Source: Anaerolineaceae bacterium
GTDB taxonomy: Bacteria > Chloroflexota > Anaerolineae > Aggregatilineales > Phototrophicaceae
Assembly (NCBI GenBank): GCA_026708325.1
Contig: JAPOVC010000013.1
Span: 1-64,000, forward strand
Direction of reading: 5' to 3'
DNA length: 64,000 nucleotides
Of this stretch, positions 9,425 through 18,667 are shown one piece after another. The translations under genes were made by a program, and so were the position numbers. The notes beneath the pieces are model-generated. The model saw only the letters and a list, made by a program, of their open reading frames with translations. It had not been told where the DNA came from and made no database searches. The number at the start of each line of letters is the position of its first letter. Position 1 is the first letter of the stretch.

Positions 9425-9710
9425 GCGCCGCCTCCCTGACGTTCACTGTTCTGCTATCAGTCAGGTTCAGGCGCAGCAATTCCCAGGCGTCGCCCAGGGG
9501 AGCGCCGGAAGCATCCCGTACGGGCAGGCGCTCACCGGTCTCGAAGTTGTAGAGGCCGAGAATGACGCGGTAGTCGCCGGGCGGCAACTCGTCGGGCAGG
9601 GGGAGGGAGAAGCGCGGGCTGATGAGGGTCTCTTCGGGGCGGTCCCAGGTCTGCGTGGGGCGGGCGGGGATGGCGGGATTGCCGTCCAGTTGCGCCAGCG
9701 GGCGGGGATC
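9250..9710. repeat. Long direct repeat B, copy 2 (partner 7158-7618)
   Basis: This second copy spans the junction between the 5' end of paralogue 3 and the 3' end of paralogue 4. The paired arrangement means recombination between copies would delete or duplicate exactly one glycosyltransferase reading frame without breaking any gene. Confidence 0.85.
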
Positions 9711-11450
9711 GTCGGCGCCGACGAGATGCAGGAAGAAGGAATGCTTCGCCGCCGGCGTGGTCGTGGCGTTCCAGTAGAGGGTGATCTCCAGGTCGTCGCC
9801 TGGCTGGAGGTGGGGGGGATGGAGGTCGAAGCCGCTGAGGCGGATGTGGTCGCCGAAGCGGACGTCGGTCTCGAGCTGCATGCGCCACAGGCGGTACAGG
9901 AAGGCTTCGTTGTCCCGACGCTCCGGCGGGGCGGTGAACCCCCGTATCAACAGCATGTGGTCCAGGTAGGCCTGTGCCTCCCCGTCGTCGCCAAATTGCT
10001 GCTCGTGGACGGTGGCGGGGATCAGGGCCCAGGTGATGTGCTCGTCGTTGATCCAGGAATGCAGCGGCTTCTCGCGGATGTCATTGATCGTCCGCCAGTC
10101 GAAGTGGACGCGCTGTGGCATTCTGCTGCGACCGGGCTCGAACCAGCGTTCGGTGGGTTGGTAGACGAGGATTTTGGAGGACTCGAGGTTGTCGTCGATC
10201 CAGTCGCGCACGATGACGGGCCAGGGCAGGACGCGATAGCCCTGCACCAGGCGCAGGGTGGTGGGCAGCAGCAACAGCAGCGGGTAGGCCAGCACCAGGG
10301 CCTGCGCGACCCGACGGCTGCGCCCCTGCCGCATGATGGACAGGAGTTGCACGGCGGCCGTGGCCAGCAGGAGGTAAAGCATCAGGGTCGCCGGCAAGAG
10401 ATGGCGCGGCCAGATGCGTTCCAGCGAATCCTGTCCGTAGGGGCGAATCGAACTGTTCGCCCAGGTCGTCAGGAACATGATGGCGGCCACCACCAGCAAC
10501 GCGGGGACGGACAGTGGCGCAGTAGCTGCCGCAGAACGTTCGCGCAGCGCCAGCAGCACGAGCAACAGGACCAGCGGCAGCGTCAGGGGATGGATCAACT
10601 GGAAGCTTCTCTCCAGGAACAGACTGAAAGCGTCCATATCCCACAGGTAGCTGCGCAGCGTCTCCTGCGCGTGGTCCTGTAAACGTGTCGGCAGGCGTTC
10701 CAGAATCAGGATGGCGGCGGTGACGCCGGTCACAAGGCCGGCGCCGCCCAAAGGCAGGACCAAACGCCAGCCCGGTCGATAGTGGCGCCAGGCCTGCCAG
10801 AGCAGCGCGGCGACGCCCGGCGCCAGGGCGACCAGCAGGCGGTACTCGGCCACAAAGCAGAGCACGCCGAGGGCGATGCTGACCAGCGCCAGGCGCCAGC
10901 GACGGGGCGATTCAAGGGCGTGGACGGCCAGCAGGGCGCTGAGCACCAGCAGGGGAATGACCAGCGATTCGCCGATGGCGTAGATCATCACCTCAAGCAC
11001 GTCGGCGTCGAAAGCCCACAGGGCCGCGGCGAAGATGCCGGCCAGCGCTCCGCCGCAGCGCCGGCCCAGCATGGCGAACCAGATCACGCCCAGGGTATTG
11101 AACACCAGCATGAGACGCCGCAAATCGAGCACAACGTCTATGGCCAGCGGGCGCCCCTGCGCCTCGGCGAAGGGTTGCGCCAGTTGGTGCAGCCAGACGT
11201 TCAGCGGCGGATATGGCTGTGTGTATTTGGGTCCGGTCACCACGGGCATGTCACGGGCGATGCGTCCGAGGAACCAGATACGCAGCTCGTCGATTTCCTC
11301 GAACCAGGGCAGCCCGAAGTCATGCACCAGCAGTCGCAACAGCAGCCCGGCGAGGATGATCAGGCCGATGATCGGCCAGAAATGCCGTTCCGGCTGCAAT
11401 GACAGCGCGCGCGCGTTGTCGGCCGCGCGCCGAATGGTCTTAAGGAGCAT
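9414..11450 (-). CDS. GT-C glycosyltransferase paralogue 4 with C-terminal beta-sandwich
   Basis: A 678-residue paralogue. The frame stays open to an earlier start at 11564, but the Ala/Pro-rich leader there is unlike the others. I chose the ATG at 11450 (MLLKTIRRAADN) because all four paralogues begin with ML, and this start gives the same 11-bp overlap with the upstream stop (11440) as at the other junctions. The acidic loop is WFEEIDELRIWF, the YPPLNVWLHQLAQPFAEAQG segment follows, and the C-terminal domain is shared with paralogue 3. It is the first glycosyltransferase in the minus-strand run after the DUF1232 gene. Confidence 0.75.
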   Translation of the reverse strand: MLLKTIRRAADNARALSLQPERHFWPIIGLIILAGLLLRLLVHDFGLPWFEEIDELRIWFLGRIARDMPVVTGPKYTQPYPPLNVWLHQLAQPFAEAQGRPLAIDVVLDLRRLMLVFNTLGVIWFAMLGRRCGGALAGIFAAALWAFDADVLEVMIYAIGESLVIPLLVLSALLAVHALESPRRWRLALVSIALGVLCFVAEYRLLVALAPGVAALLWQAWRHYRPGWRLVLPLGGAGLVTGVTAAILILERLPTRLQDHAQETLRSYLWDMDAFSLFLERSFQLIHPLTLPLVLLLVLLALRERSAAATAPLSVPALLVVAAIMFLTTWANSSIRPYGQDSLERIWPRHLLPATLMLYLLLATAAVQLLSIMRQGRSRRVAQALVLAYPLLLLLPTTLRLVQGYRVLPWPVIVRDWIDDNLESSKILVYQPTERWFEPGRSRMPQRVHFDWRTINDIREKPLHSWINDEHITWALIPATVHEQQFGDDGEAQAYLDHMLLIRGFTAPPERRDNEAFLYRLWRMQLETDVRFGDHIRLSGFDLHPPHLQPGDDLEITLYWNATTTPAAKHSFFLHLVGADDPRPLAQLDGNPAIPARPTQTWDRPEETLISPRFSLPLPDELPPGDYRVILGLYNFETGERLPVRDASGAPLGDAWELLRLNLTDSRTVNVREAARAA

Positions 11451-11964
11451 CCAGGCTCCCGCCGCCTGTGCCCGAACCGGCGAAGGTTCCGGTGCCTGTG
11501 CCGGAGCTGGTGCCTGGGCTGGAACTGGAACGCCAGCCGGGCGCGTCAACGAGTTCGCCGTCAATGTAGGCCAGGTGCTCCTCGATCAGGGCCGGCGGCA
11601 CCAGCGAGCGGAAGAGGCGCAGGCTGCCCAACAACACCGCCAGGTCATCCAGTTGGCCCACCAGGGGCAAAAAGTCCGGGATCAGGTCCAGCGGCGCGAC
11701 AAGATAGAGCGCCGCGGCGACCGGGATGGCCTTCTGCCACAGGGGTACGCGCTCGTCAAGCAGCAGGCGGCGCAGCAACTTCAGTTCACGGACCTGCTCG
11801 CTGTCCTGCAGTTGCGGCAGGGAACGGGCCAGTTCCGTCGCCAGGGCGCCGACGCGCTGCTGCCAGCGCCCCTCCCGCAGCAGATCCCACAACGCCTTGC
11901 GCAGGCGCGCGTCACCCGTCCGCAGCAGCACTTGCATCAGTCGCCAGCGAGCATTGGCGTTCAT
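11440..11964 (-). CDS. DUF1232 (YkvA-like) protein
   Basis: A 174-residue protein whose central segment (LWQKAIPVAAALYLVAPLDLIPDFLPLVGQ in shortened form LYLVAPLDLIPDFLPLVG) is the hallmark of the DUF1232/YkvA family, a short hydrophobic hairpin found in small membrane-associated proteins of unknown function. The N-terminal ~85 residues are predicted helical and charged; the C-terminal tail is Ser/Gly/Thr-rich and of low complexity. It heads the minus-strand glycosyltransferase run with an 11-bp overlap, so co-expression is likely. The opposite-facing response regulator starts 136 bp away. No function is assigned. Confidence 0.8.
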   Translation of the reverse strand: MNANARWRLMQVLLRTGDARLRKALWDLLREGRWQQRVGALATELARSLPQLQDSEQVRELKLLRRLLLDERVPLWQKAIPVAAALYLVAPLDLIPDFLPLVGQLDDLAVLLGSLRLFRSLVPPALIEEHLAYIDGELVDAPGWRSSSSPGTSSGTGTGTFAGSGTGGGSLDAP

Positions 11965-12100
11965 CGTTCGCGCTCCATAACCCGCCCAGTATACGCGCCC
12001 GCTGCGCCGCCGTCACAGAACCAGTTCAGCAGCCATTAATCCGCTATCCTTATAGTGGCGTTACAAAGGTTGGACAGTGTGCCACAGGCAGGAGCTGGAC

Positions 12101-12781
12101 ATGACCGGCGAACGCATTCTGGTTATCGAGGACGAGGTGGCCATCGCCCGTTTTATTGAGCGCGGCCTGATCTTCGAGAATTACCGTCCCGTCATACGTC
12201 ACGACGGCCACAGCGGACTTGCGGCCGTACGCGATGAGCCGCCGGACCTGGTCATCCTGGACTGGATGTTACCAGGTCTGGACGGTCTGGAGGTCTGCAA
12301 GCGCCTGCGCCGGGCCAGCGACGTGCCGGTGCTGATGTTGACGGCGCGCGATGACGTCAGCGACCGCGTGCAGGGCCTTGACGCCGGCGCCGACGACTAC
12401 CTCGTCAAGCCCTTTTCCTTTCAGGAGTTGCTGGCCCGCATCCGCGCGCTGCTGCGGCGCAACGCGCCCGCCAGCCGCCCCGAGGTGCTGCGTTTCGCCG
12501 ATCTGTCGCTGGATACCGGTACGCGCCGGGCGCAACGCGGCGAGCGCATGATCGACCTGACGGCCAAGGAATACGAACTGCTCGAACTCTTCATGCGCAA
12601 TCCGCGCCAGGTACTGACGCGCGACGTCATCTTCGATCGCGTCTGGGATTATGATTTCGGCGGCGCCAGCAATATCATCGAGGTCTACGTGCGCTACCTG
12701 CGGCAAAAGGGCGAGGCCGGCGACGAAGCGCGCCTGATCCATACCGTGCGGGGTGTGGGCTACGTACTACGGGAGGAATAG
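12101..12781 (+). CDS. OmpR/PhoB-family response regulator
   Basis: A 226-residue DNA-binding response regulator. The receiver domain (about residues 1-120) has the acidic patch VIEDE, the phospho-acceptor aspartate in [12 protein letters not shown], a Thr in LMLTARDD and the conserved Lys in [11 protein letters not shown]. The C-terminal winged helix (about 130-226) ends in [15 protein letters not shown] chose the ATG at 12101 because AGGAG lies about 8 bases upstream; a longer frame begins at 12077. The kinase gene begins 11 bases after its stop, so the two form a two-component pair. Signal and regulon are unknown. Confidence 0.92.
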   Translation: MTGERILVIEDEVAIARFIERGLIFENYRPVIRHDGHSGLAAVRDEPPDLVILDWMLPGLDGLEVCKRLRRASDVPVLMLTARDDVSDRVQGLDAGADDYLVKPFSFQELLARIRALLRRNAPASRPEVLRFADLSLDTGTRRAQRGERMIDLTAKEYELLELFMRNPRQVLTRDVIFDRVWDYDFGGASNIIEVYVRYLRQKGEAGDEARLIHTVRGVGYVLREE

Positions 12782-12791
12782 CCGCGTCGAC

Positions 12792-14300
12792 ATGACCTTT
12801 CGCAAGCGGCTCATCCTTTACTTTTCCGGCCTGCTGGCCATTTTCATCCTTGTCTTTGGCGTACTCGTTTACACGGTGCTGGACAGCGCCCTGATGCAGT
12901 CCGTCGATCGTCGCCTGGAAGAGACCGCCACCCTCGTCATCAACAACAGCCGCGGCCTGTCCTCCCTGGTGAGCACCCAGCGCGTCATCGTGCTGCCCCG
13001 CCTGGATATCTTCAGCTTTCCGGGCGTGGGCGTGCAGGTCTGGTCCGTCGATGACGGTCCACCGCAACTGGAAGCTGCCTCCAACAACATTGCCACCCTG
13101 GTACGACCGCTGAACGAGAGCGCGCTGGGCGCGACGGAGCCGGTCTACGCCAACGTCACGCTGAACGACCATGCCGTGCGCGTACTGACCAGCCCGATGA
13201 TCGCCGGTGGCGAGTTGCTGGCCAACGTGCAACTGGTCATACCCCTGCGCGCCACCTACGAGACGCGCCAGAACCTGCTGCTCGTCATGGGCCTGGGCGG
13301 CAGCCTGGTCGTGCTGGCCTCGATCGCCGGTGGCCTGTGGCTCTCGCAGCGCGCCCTGCGGCCCATCCGGCGCATCGCGGCGGCGGCGGCCTCCATCGCG
13401 CGGACGGACGACCTGGATACCCGCCTGGAATGGCAGGGGCCGCGTGACGACCTGGGGCGTCTCGTCTCGGTCTTCAATGACATGATGACGCGTCTGCAGG
13501 GCCTCTTCAGCGTGCAGCAACGCTTCGTCGCCGACGTGTCCCACGAACTGCGCACGCCGCTGACCGCCATTCGCGGCAACCTCGATCTCATCCGTCGCTA
13601 TGGCATGGACGAAGCCTCGCTGGAAGCCATTGAGGGCGAGGCCGGGCGTATGGCGCGTATGGTCGATGATCTGCTGCTGCTGGCGCGCGCGGACTACGGC
13701 GGCCTGGCGCTGGAGCTGAAAACGCTGGACCTGGATACCCTCTTGCTGGAGGCCGGGCGGGAGGCGCAACTGCTCGCCGGAGAGCGCGACCTGGACATTG
13801 AGATGCGTCGCCTTGAACCCCTGCGCGCCCGGGGCAACGCCGACCGCATCAAGCAGTTGCTGCTCAACCTGCTGGACAACGCGATCAAGTTTACGCCCGA
13901 CGGGGGCCGCATTACACTGGGTCTGTACCGCGACGGCGACGACGCCGTGCTGGAGGTTAGCGACAGCGGCATCGGCATCGCGCCGGGAGATGCGCAGCGC
14001 ATCTACGATCGCTTCTGGCAGGCAGACCCCTCGCGGCGGCGCGCGCAGCAACGCGACCAGGATGCCGGCCTCGGCCTTTCGATTGTGAAGTGGATCGTGG
14101 ACGCGCATCACGGACGCATCGATCTCGACAGCGCGCCCGGCAGGGGCACGACCTTCCGTGTGCGCCTCCCGCTGGAGCAGGAAACCCCGCCGCTGCTGCC
14201 AGAGGGCGAGGTGGCCCGTGGCGCTCGCCGGCGCCCCGCCTGGTGGCGTATTCGCCGCAACGGAGAGGTCGCGGCGCAACAATCGGGTGAGGGATCGTAA
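12792..14300 (+). CDS. Sensor histidine kinase with HAMP domain
   Basis: A 502-residue membrane kinase. Membrane segment 1 lies at about residues 8-32 and segment 2 near 165-187, flanking an extracytoplasmic sensor region. HAMP (about 188-240) is followed by the HisKA box DVSHELRTPLTAIRGNL with the phospho-accepting His. The ATPase domain contains NLLDNAIKFTP, DSGIGI and GLGLSIVKWIVDAHHG. The last ~50 residues form a basic tail beyond the usual C-terminus. The start at 12792 (MTFRKRLILYFSG) places the first membrane segment correctly; GGGAGG near the regulator stop may be the ribosome site. It should phosphorylate the adjacent regulator. Confidence 0.92.
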   Translation: MTFRKRLILYFSGLLAIFILVFGVLVYTVLDSALMQSVDRRLEETATLVINNSRGLSSLVSTQRVIVLPRLDIFSFPGVGVQVWSVDDGPPQLEAASNNIATLVRPLNESALGATEPVYANVTLNDHAVRVLTSPMIAGGELLANVQLVIPLRATYETRQNLLLVMGLGGSLVVLASIAGGLWLSQRALRPIRRIAAAAASIARTDDLDTRLEWQGPRDDLGRLVSVFNDMMTRLQGLFSVQQRFVADVSHELRTPLTAIRGNLDLIRRYGMDEASLEAIEGEAGRMARMVDDLLLLARADYGGLALELKTLDLDTLLLEAGREAQLLAGERDLDIEMRRLEPLRARGNADRIKQLLLNLLDNAIKFTPDGGRITLGLYRDGDDAVLEVSDSGIGIAPGDAQRIYDRFWQADPSRRRAQQRDQDAGLGLSIVKWIVDAHHGRIDLDSAPGRGTTFRVRLPLEQETPPLLPEGEVARGARRRPAWWRIRRNGEVAAQQSGEGS

Positions 14301-14321
14301 GGGCGGCGACAGGGGGATGGC

Positions 14322-14828
14322 ATGGCACACGCGCTTGTTGAGCAATTGCGCTTCACCCGCAGCGAGTGGACGCGCGGCCTGCAGGACGTGGACGCGGAGG
14401 ATGCGCGCCGCCGTTACGGTCGCCTCAACGCCATCAGCTGGATGATTGGTCACCTGGCCTGGCACGAGCAGTTGAACTGGTTTCGCCTGGCGCAGGGGAC
14501 GACGCCGATTCCGGAACTGGGGGCCTACGGCTTCGGCAAGCCCGCCAGCGAACCGCCGTCGGACGAAATGTGGGACGCCTGGCGGCGCATCACGGCCATG
14601 GCCGACCCCTGGCTGGATGATCTCACGGCGGAGCGCATGAGCGATTATCTGGCGGGTGACGCCAGGCGCGAGGAAGACATCGGTACGCGCCTGCTGCGCA
14701 TCAACTATCATTACTGGTTCCACCTGGGCGAGGCCCTGGCCCTGCGCCAGTTGCTGGCCGGTGAATCGCAGCATCCCCTGCCGGAATTCGTCGGGTCGAT
14801 GGCCGCGGCGCCCTGGCGACCCGGCTGA
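14322..14828 (+). CDS. DinB-superfamily protein, paralogue 1
   Basis: A 168-residue four-helix-bundle protein of the DinB/YfiT type. Histidines in GHLAWHEQ and in YHYWFHLGEALALRQLL match the usual three-His metal site of the family, whose members include thiol-dependent transferases. AGGGGG precedes the ATG. It lies 21 bases after the histidine kinase and may share its transcript. The next gene is a clear paralogue. The actual substrate is unknown. Confidence 0.85.
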   Translation: MAHALVEQLRFTRSEWTRGLQDVDAEDARRRYGRLNAISWMIGHLAWHEQLNWFRLAQGTTPIPELGAYGFGKPASEPPSDEMWDAWRRITAMADPWLDDLTAERMSDYLAGDARREEDIGTRLLRINYHYWFHLGEALALRQLLAGESQHPLPEFVGSMAAAPWRPG

Positions 14829-14845
14829 AGCGGGGGGCTTCCGTC

Positions 14846-14889
14846 AGTGTAAACGCGCCCGCCTGGCGGCGGAGCGGATGATTTACACT
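14846..14889. repeat. Inverted repeat between the two DinB genes
   Basis: AGTGTAAA (14846-14853) and TTTACACT (14882-14889) are perfect 8-bp inverted arms. The 28 bases between them contain a second small palindrome (CCGCC-T-GGCGG). It could be an operator or a weak transcription-pausing hairpin; there is no T-rich tail. Confidence 0.5.
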
Positions 14890-14937
14890 TGAGCGCCTTG
14901 AGAGCGAAGACAGCCGCGAGAATGCGGGGAGGAAGAC

Positions 14938-15456
14938 ATGGCACACGTACTCGTTGAACAGTTACGCTTCACGCGCCGCCACTGGCAGCGCGGCCTGACC
15001 GACGTCACGGCGGCGGAGGCCCTGCAGCGTCACGGGCGCATCAACCCGATCGGCTGGATGGTCGGCCACCTCGCCAGCCATGAGCAGTATCTGTGGTTCA
15101 TGGAGGGTCAGCAGCAGGAGGGGCCGGCGCCGCAGGTGTATGCCTGCGCCTACGACCAGCCCGCCAGCACGCCGCCCCTGGACGAGATGTGGGAGGCCTG
15201 GCAGAAAATCACGACGGCCGCCGACCCCTGGCTGGACAGCCTGACATCAGCGCAGATGGAAGAATACCTGCCCGGCGACGAGCGACAGGTGGAGAACACC
15301 GGCTCCGCCATCCTGCACGTCATTTACCACTACTGGTATCACCTGGGCGAGGCCATGGCCGCGCGCCAGTTGCTGGCCGGCGACTCGCAGCATCCCCTGC
15401 CGGAGTTCCCCGGTCCGCTGGTCGGGGCCTTCTGGCGCGCGCCCGACCCCGACTGA
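14938..15456 (+). CDS. DinB-superfamily protein, paralogue 2
   Basis: A 172-residue paralogue of the preceding gene (shared MAH.LVEQLRFTR start, GWMVGHLASHEQYLWF, YHYWYHLGEAMAARQLLAGD). The three candidate metal-binding histidines are kept. GGGGAGGAAG lies directly upstream of the ATG, a strong ribosome-binding site. The 109-bp gap to paralogue 1 holds an inverted repeat, so the two may be separately regulated. It is convergent with the DUF4340 gene, 13 bp away. Function is unknown; family members are metal-dependent thiol or nucleophile transferases. Confidence 0.85.
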   Translation: MAHVLVEQLRFTRRHWQRGLTDVTAAEALQRHGRINPIGWMVGHLASHEQYLWFMEGQQQEGPAPQVYACAYDQPASTPPLDEMWEAWQKITTAADPWLDSLTSAQMEEYLPGDERQVENTGSAILHVIYHYWYHLGEAMAARQLLAGDSQHPLPEFPGPLVGAFWRAPDPD

Positions 15457-15469
15457 GAGGCGCTGACTT

Positions 15470-16231
15470 TTAGCCCGCGGCTTCGGCCGTCGGGGTCAGG
15501 GCGGCCTGCGCCGTCACGGTCGCCAGCAGGGCTGCGGTCTCCGCCGTGGCCGTCGCCCGGGCCTCCGCCGTGGCCGTGGCAATTTCAACCTCGCTCAGCG
15601 GGTTGAGCGTGGCCGTGGGCAGCGGCGTCGCCGTCGGCAGCGGCTCCCAGGGCGGGTCGTCGATGCGCTCCAGGACTGCGTCCAGGGGCCGGCTGTTGAC
15701 CAGCAGCACCTGGTTGCCCTGTTCCAGGTCCGGCGCGGAGGCGACCGCGTCCAGTTGCCGCTTCATGACGTAATGGCGCGTGCCCTGCGGGTTTTGCTTG
15801 CCGATGAAGACGATCTCCAGGGGGCCTTCGCCACGGTCGATTTCGAGGGTCCAGGCCGGCGCGTCGAGGCCGAAGGCGCCCGCGTCGTCAATCTCGAAGC
15901 TGCTGCTGACGGCCAGTTCCAGCAGGTCCGCGACGGCCTCCTGCGCCGCCGCCTGGTCGACTGTGCGCTGCTCCGCGTCCGCGGGGCCCTCGAGAGCCCA
16001 GAGCTCGTCCGCGCGGGTCAACAGGATGCTGCTGCCGCTCTGGTTGTCACGCAGGCCCACGCTGACGACGTCGGCCGGCTCCAGGTCGGGCAGCAGGGGG
16101 CCGCCCTCTTCCTGCACGACGGGCGTGGCGACGGTCTCGTCCGCGTCCCGCTCCTGGCTGAGGAACAATACGGCAAGGATGACAATGACGCTGACCAGCA
16201 GCAGCAGCAGGGTATTGCGGCTGAGACGCAT
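15470..16231 (-). CDS. DUF4340 protein, membrane-anchored
   Basis: A 253-residue protein with one N-terminal membrane anchor (RNTLLLLLVSVIVILAVLFL, about residues 5-24), then an extracytoplasmic DUF4340 domain (VSVGLRDNQSGSSILLTR, LLELAVSSSFEIDDAGAFGL, LEIVFIGKQNPQGTRHYVM). The last ~60 residues are a low-complexity Ala/Thr tail rich in TATAEARATATAET-like repeats, probably a flexible linker. DUF4340 genes typically follow gldG-like genes, and here it is last in the ABC operon, 3 bp after the GldG-family gene. It probably serves as an accessory subunit of that system. Confidence 0.8.
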   Translation of the reverse strand: MRLSRNTLLLLLVSVIVILAVLFLSQERDADETVATPVVQEEGGPLLPDLEPADVVSVGLRDNQSGSSILLTRADELWALEGPADAEQRTVDQAAAQEAVADLLELAVSSSFEIDDAGAFGLDAPAWTLEIDRGEGPLEIVFIGKQNPQGTRHYVMKRQLDAVASAPDLEQGNQVLLVNSRPLDAVLERIDDPPWEPLPTATPLPTATLNPLSEVEIATATAEARATATAETAALLATVTAQAALTPTAEAAG

Positions 16232-16234
16232 GAC

Positions 16235-17914
16235 TCACTGACCTCCCTGTGGCGCGCTCTCGCGGTTGCGGTACCAGACCAGCGCGCCAATCGCCAGCAC
16301 GCCGAAGGGCAGCAACAATGAGGTGATGACGTTGATCAGCGCGAGGCTTTGCGCGTCGGCGAAGAGCGGCGCATCCTGCGGCCGCGCGGCGCTCTGGATG
16401 TTGACCTGGGAGAACCAGTCCTCGAAGTCCGTGGCCCAGAAGATGCTGTCCACCGCCACGTCGAAGTTGGCCACGCCGTTGATGCCGGTGAAGCCGTTGG
16501 CCAGCATCGAGGTGCTGCCAAAGAGCGCCACGCGCGCGCCAGTCTCGCTGTTTTCGGCGGCGGCGGCCAGCACCAGCGGCCCGGTCAGGCTCGTCTCCTC
16601 CGGCTCGATGTTGCCTTCCAGCACGGCGCTGAAGTCCCTCATGTTGTAAGAATCGGGCGAGGAGGAGGCCAGCGAGGTCAGCGTCACCGAAGCCGGCGGC
16701 TCTGTCGCGATCTCAATGCTGTGCGGCGCCTCGAAGACCAGCGCGAAGCCCTGTGAGTAAGGCTGCGTGATGCGATGGTAGGCATCCATGTCCGTGCTGA
16801 CCGGGTAGAGCGGGTTCTGGAAGGCCTGGCTGCGGTCGAGCACCATGTCGTTGCGGAAGCGCAGGCCGAAATGCTGGAAGAGCCAGTCGCCGAGCGCGGC
16901 ATCCGCGGCCAGCGGCGCGCTGCCGGTCTCAAGCCCGGGCGCGGCCAGCAGGATCAGCTTGCCGCCACCGGCGAGGTAGTCTGTCAGCACCGCCAGTTCC
17001 GGTTCGGAGAGCGGCCGGCTGCCCCCGGCGATGATCATGATCTCGCCGTCGATGGCCGGGTCGTTCAGACGCAACTCGCTTTCCGGCCGCGTGAAATCCA
17101 GCAGCGGCACCTCGCGGTTGGTCCAGTCCAGTTGCTGTTCGAGGCCGAGGCTGAGGGTGGAGAGGCCCTCCGGGCCGGAGGCGTTCATGCCCGGGCCGTC
17201 CTCCACTTCGATGAACCAGGTGCGGAAGTCTCCGGCGACGGCGTTGCGCAGGATGGCGTTGGTCAGGCCGTCCTGGCTGAAGAAGCGCAGCAGTTCGCCT
17301 TCCTCAAGGTCCGGCTCCCCTTCTGCATTGAGCCGTGTGACGAATTGCTGGTTGGGGTTGGCGGCGCCCATTTGCTCGGCGCGCAGGGGGTTGCGGTCGA
17401 GGTCGACGAACTCGCTGATCACCTTGCCCTGGCTGACGGACACGTATTCCGCCATCAGCAGTTCCAGCTGGTCGCGAATGCCCGCCGAGGTGGCGCTGAT
17501 GAACGTGGTCACGTGCACCTGCGGCAGCGTGGGGTCGGCGCCGATGGCGGCGATGGCGCTGCGCCCCTCGGACGAGAGCGCGTATTCATTGGACTGGCTC
17601 AGGGTGACGCTGAGGTTGGCCTGGCGCACGAAGGTGTAAATGGCGACCAGGGCGGCCAGCACGACCAGGGTGACCAGCAGGCTGGTGCCGCCGAAACGCA
17701 GGGTGCGTCCCGTGAGTACGGCGCGCACTTGCTGCGGCGCCGTGAAGGCCCAGCCAAGCAGCGCCAGCAGCGCGATGCCCAGCGCGCCCCAGGCGACGAC
17801 GGCATCGGCATTGATGGCAAAGGCCAGCAGCCCGGCCAGGCCGGCGGCCAGCGCCAGCAAAAGCAGGCTGCGGGGTGGCAGGAAGGGCTGATCGTCGGAA
17901 AGTTTGTCTTGCAT
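16235..17914 (-). CDS. GldG-family ABC transporter auxiliary protein
   Basis: A 559-residue protein with N-terminal membrane segments (about residues 14-60 and 75-97) and a C-terminal one (about 525-548, LLPFGVLAIGALVWY). Between them lies a large extracytoplasmic region of the GldG/DUF4350 type, with LTDYLAGGGKLILLAAPG and a VSQGKVISEFVDLDRNP segment. GldG partners a GldF permease and a GldA ATPase; in Bacteroidota this trio supports gliding, elsewhere its substrate is unknown. It starts 2 bases after the permease stop. The context supports a membrane complex with the neighbouring DUF4340 protein. Confidence 0.82.
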   Translation of the reverse strand: MQDKLSDDQPFLPPRSLLLLALAAGLAGLLAFAINADAVVAWGALGIALLALLGWAFTAPQQVRAVLTGRTLRFGGTSLLVTLVVLAALVAIYTFVRQANLSVTLSQSNEYALSSEGRSAIAAIGADPTLPQVHVTTFISATSAGIRDQLELLMAEYVSVSQGKVISEFVDLDRNPLRAEQMGAANPNQQFVTRLNAEGEPDLEEGELLRFFSQDGLTNAILRNAVAGDFRTWFIEVEDGPGMNASGPEGLSTLSLGLEQQLDWTNREVPLLDFTRPESELRLNDPAIDGEIMIIAGGSRPLSEPELAVLTDYLAGGGKLILLAAPGLETGSAPLAADAALGDWLFQHFGLRFRNDMVLDRSQAFQNPLYPVSTDMDAYHRITQPYSQGFALVFEAPHSIEIATEPPASVTLTSLASSSPDSYNMRDFSAVLEGNIEPEETSLTGPLVLAAAAENSETGARVALFGSTSMLANGFTGINGVANFDVAVDSIFWATDFEDWFSQVNIQSAARPQDAPLFADAQSLALINVITSLLLPFGVLAIGALVWYRNRESAPQGGQ

Positions 17915-17916
17915 GC

Positions 17917-18667
17917 TCAGGCTCTCCAGCGACGGGTCTCAACCAGACGGGTGGTGATGAAGAGGGCGCCGATGATGACGCAGATGAAATAGACGACGTC
18001 CTCGGCGCGCACGATGCCCTGCGCCAGGGTGACGGAGAAATGGGCCTGCAAACCCAGCTCGCGCACGAAGTCGGCCAGCAGGCTGGAACTGCCCTGGCCC
18101 GCGATCCAGATGGCGGCGATCTCGGCGAGGTAGAGCACCAGGATGGTGGCCGAGCCGAGAAAGGCCGCCACGATCTGGTCCTCGGTCACGGCGGACCAGA
18201 TCAGGGTGATGGCCAGCACGGCGCCGCCATAGAGCCAGGCGCCGCCGTAAGCGCCGAGGGCCACGCCGGCATCCGGCACGCCGATGAAGGACTGCAGGGC
18301 GTAAAAGACCAGCGAAAGCAGCAGGAGCACGCTGTAATAGGCCCAGGCGGCGAGGAACTTGCCGATGATGAAGCTGCTCTCGTGCATGGGCAGCGTCATC
18401 AATACCTCCAGCGTGCCTTCGCGGCTTTCCTCGGCCAGCAGACGCATGGTCAGCAGCGGCGCGATGAGGAACATGAGGAAGGTCAGCAGGTTGGGCGCGA
18501 AACCGGCATCGGCCGGGATGCCGCTGCCGAAGGACAGCGCCGCGTTGGCCTGGGCGATGAAGCCGTTGAAGAGCACCCCGAGGAAAAGCAGGAGCGCGAA
18601 GGCGATGGCGTAGGCCACCGGCGAACGGAAATAGAGGGCCAGTTCACGGCGAAATACGGCCAGAATG

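Noticed and set aside
11451..11564. An N-terminal extension of glycosyltransferase paralogue 4
   Set aside because: It adds Ala/Pro repeats absent from the paralogues and would overlap the DUF1232 gene by 125 bp, whereas the ATG at 11450 restores the 11-bp overlap seen elsewhere.
12675..14774. A 699-codon open frame on the minus strand opposite the histidine kinase
   Set aside because: It is the mirror of a high-GC gene. The plus strand has unmistakable kinase motifs and the minus frame shows no domain.
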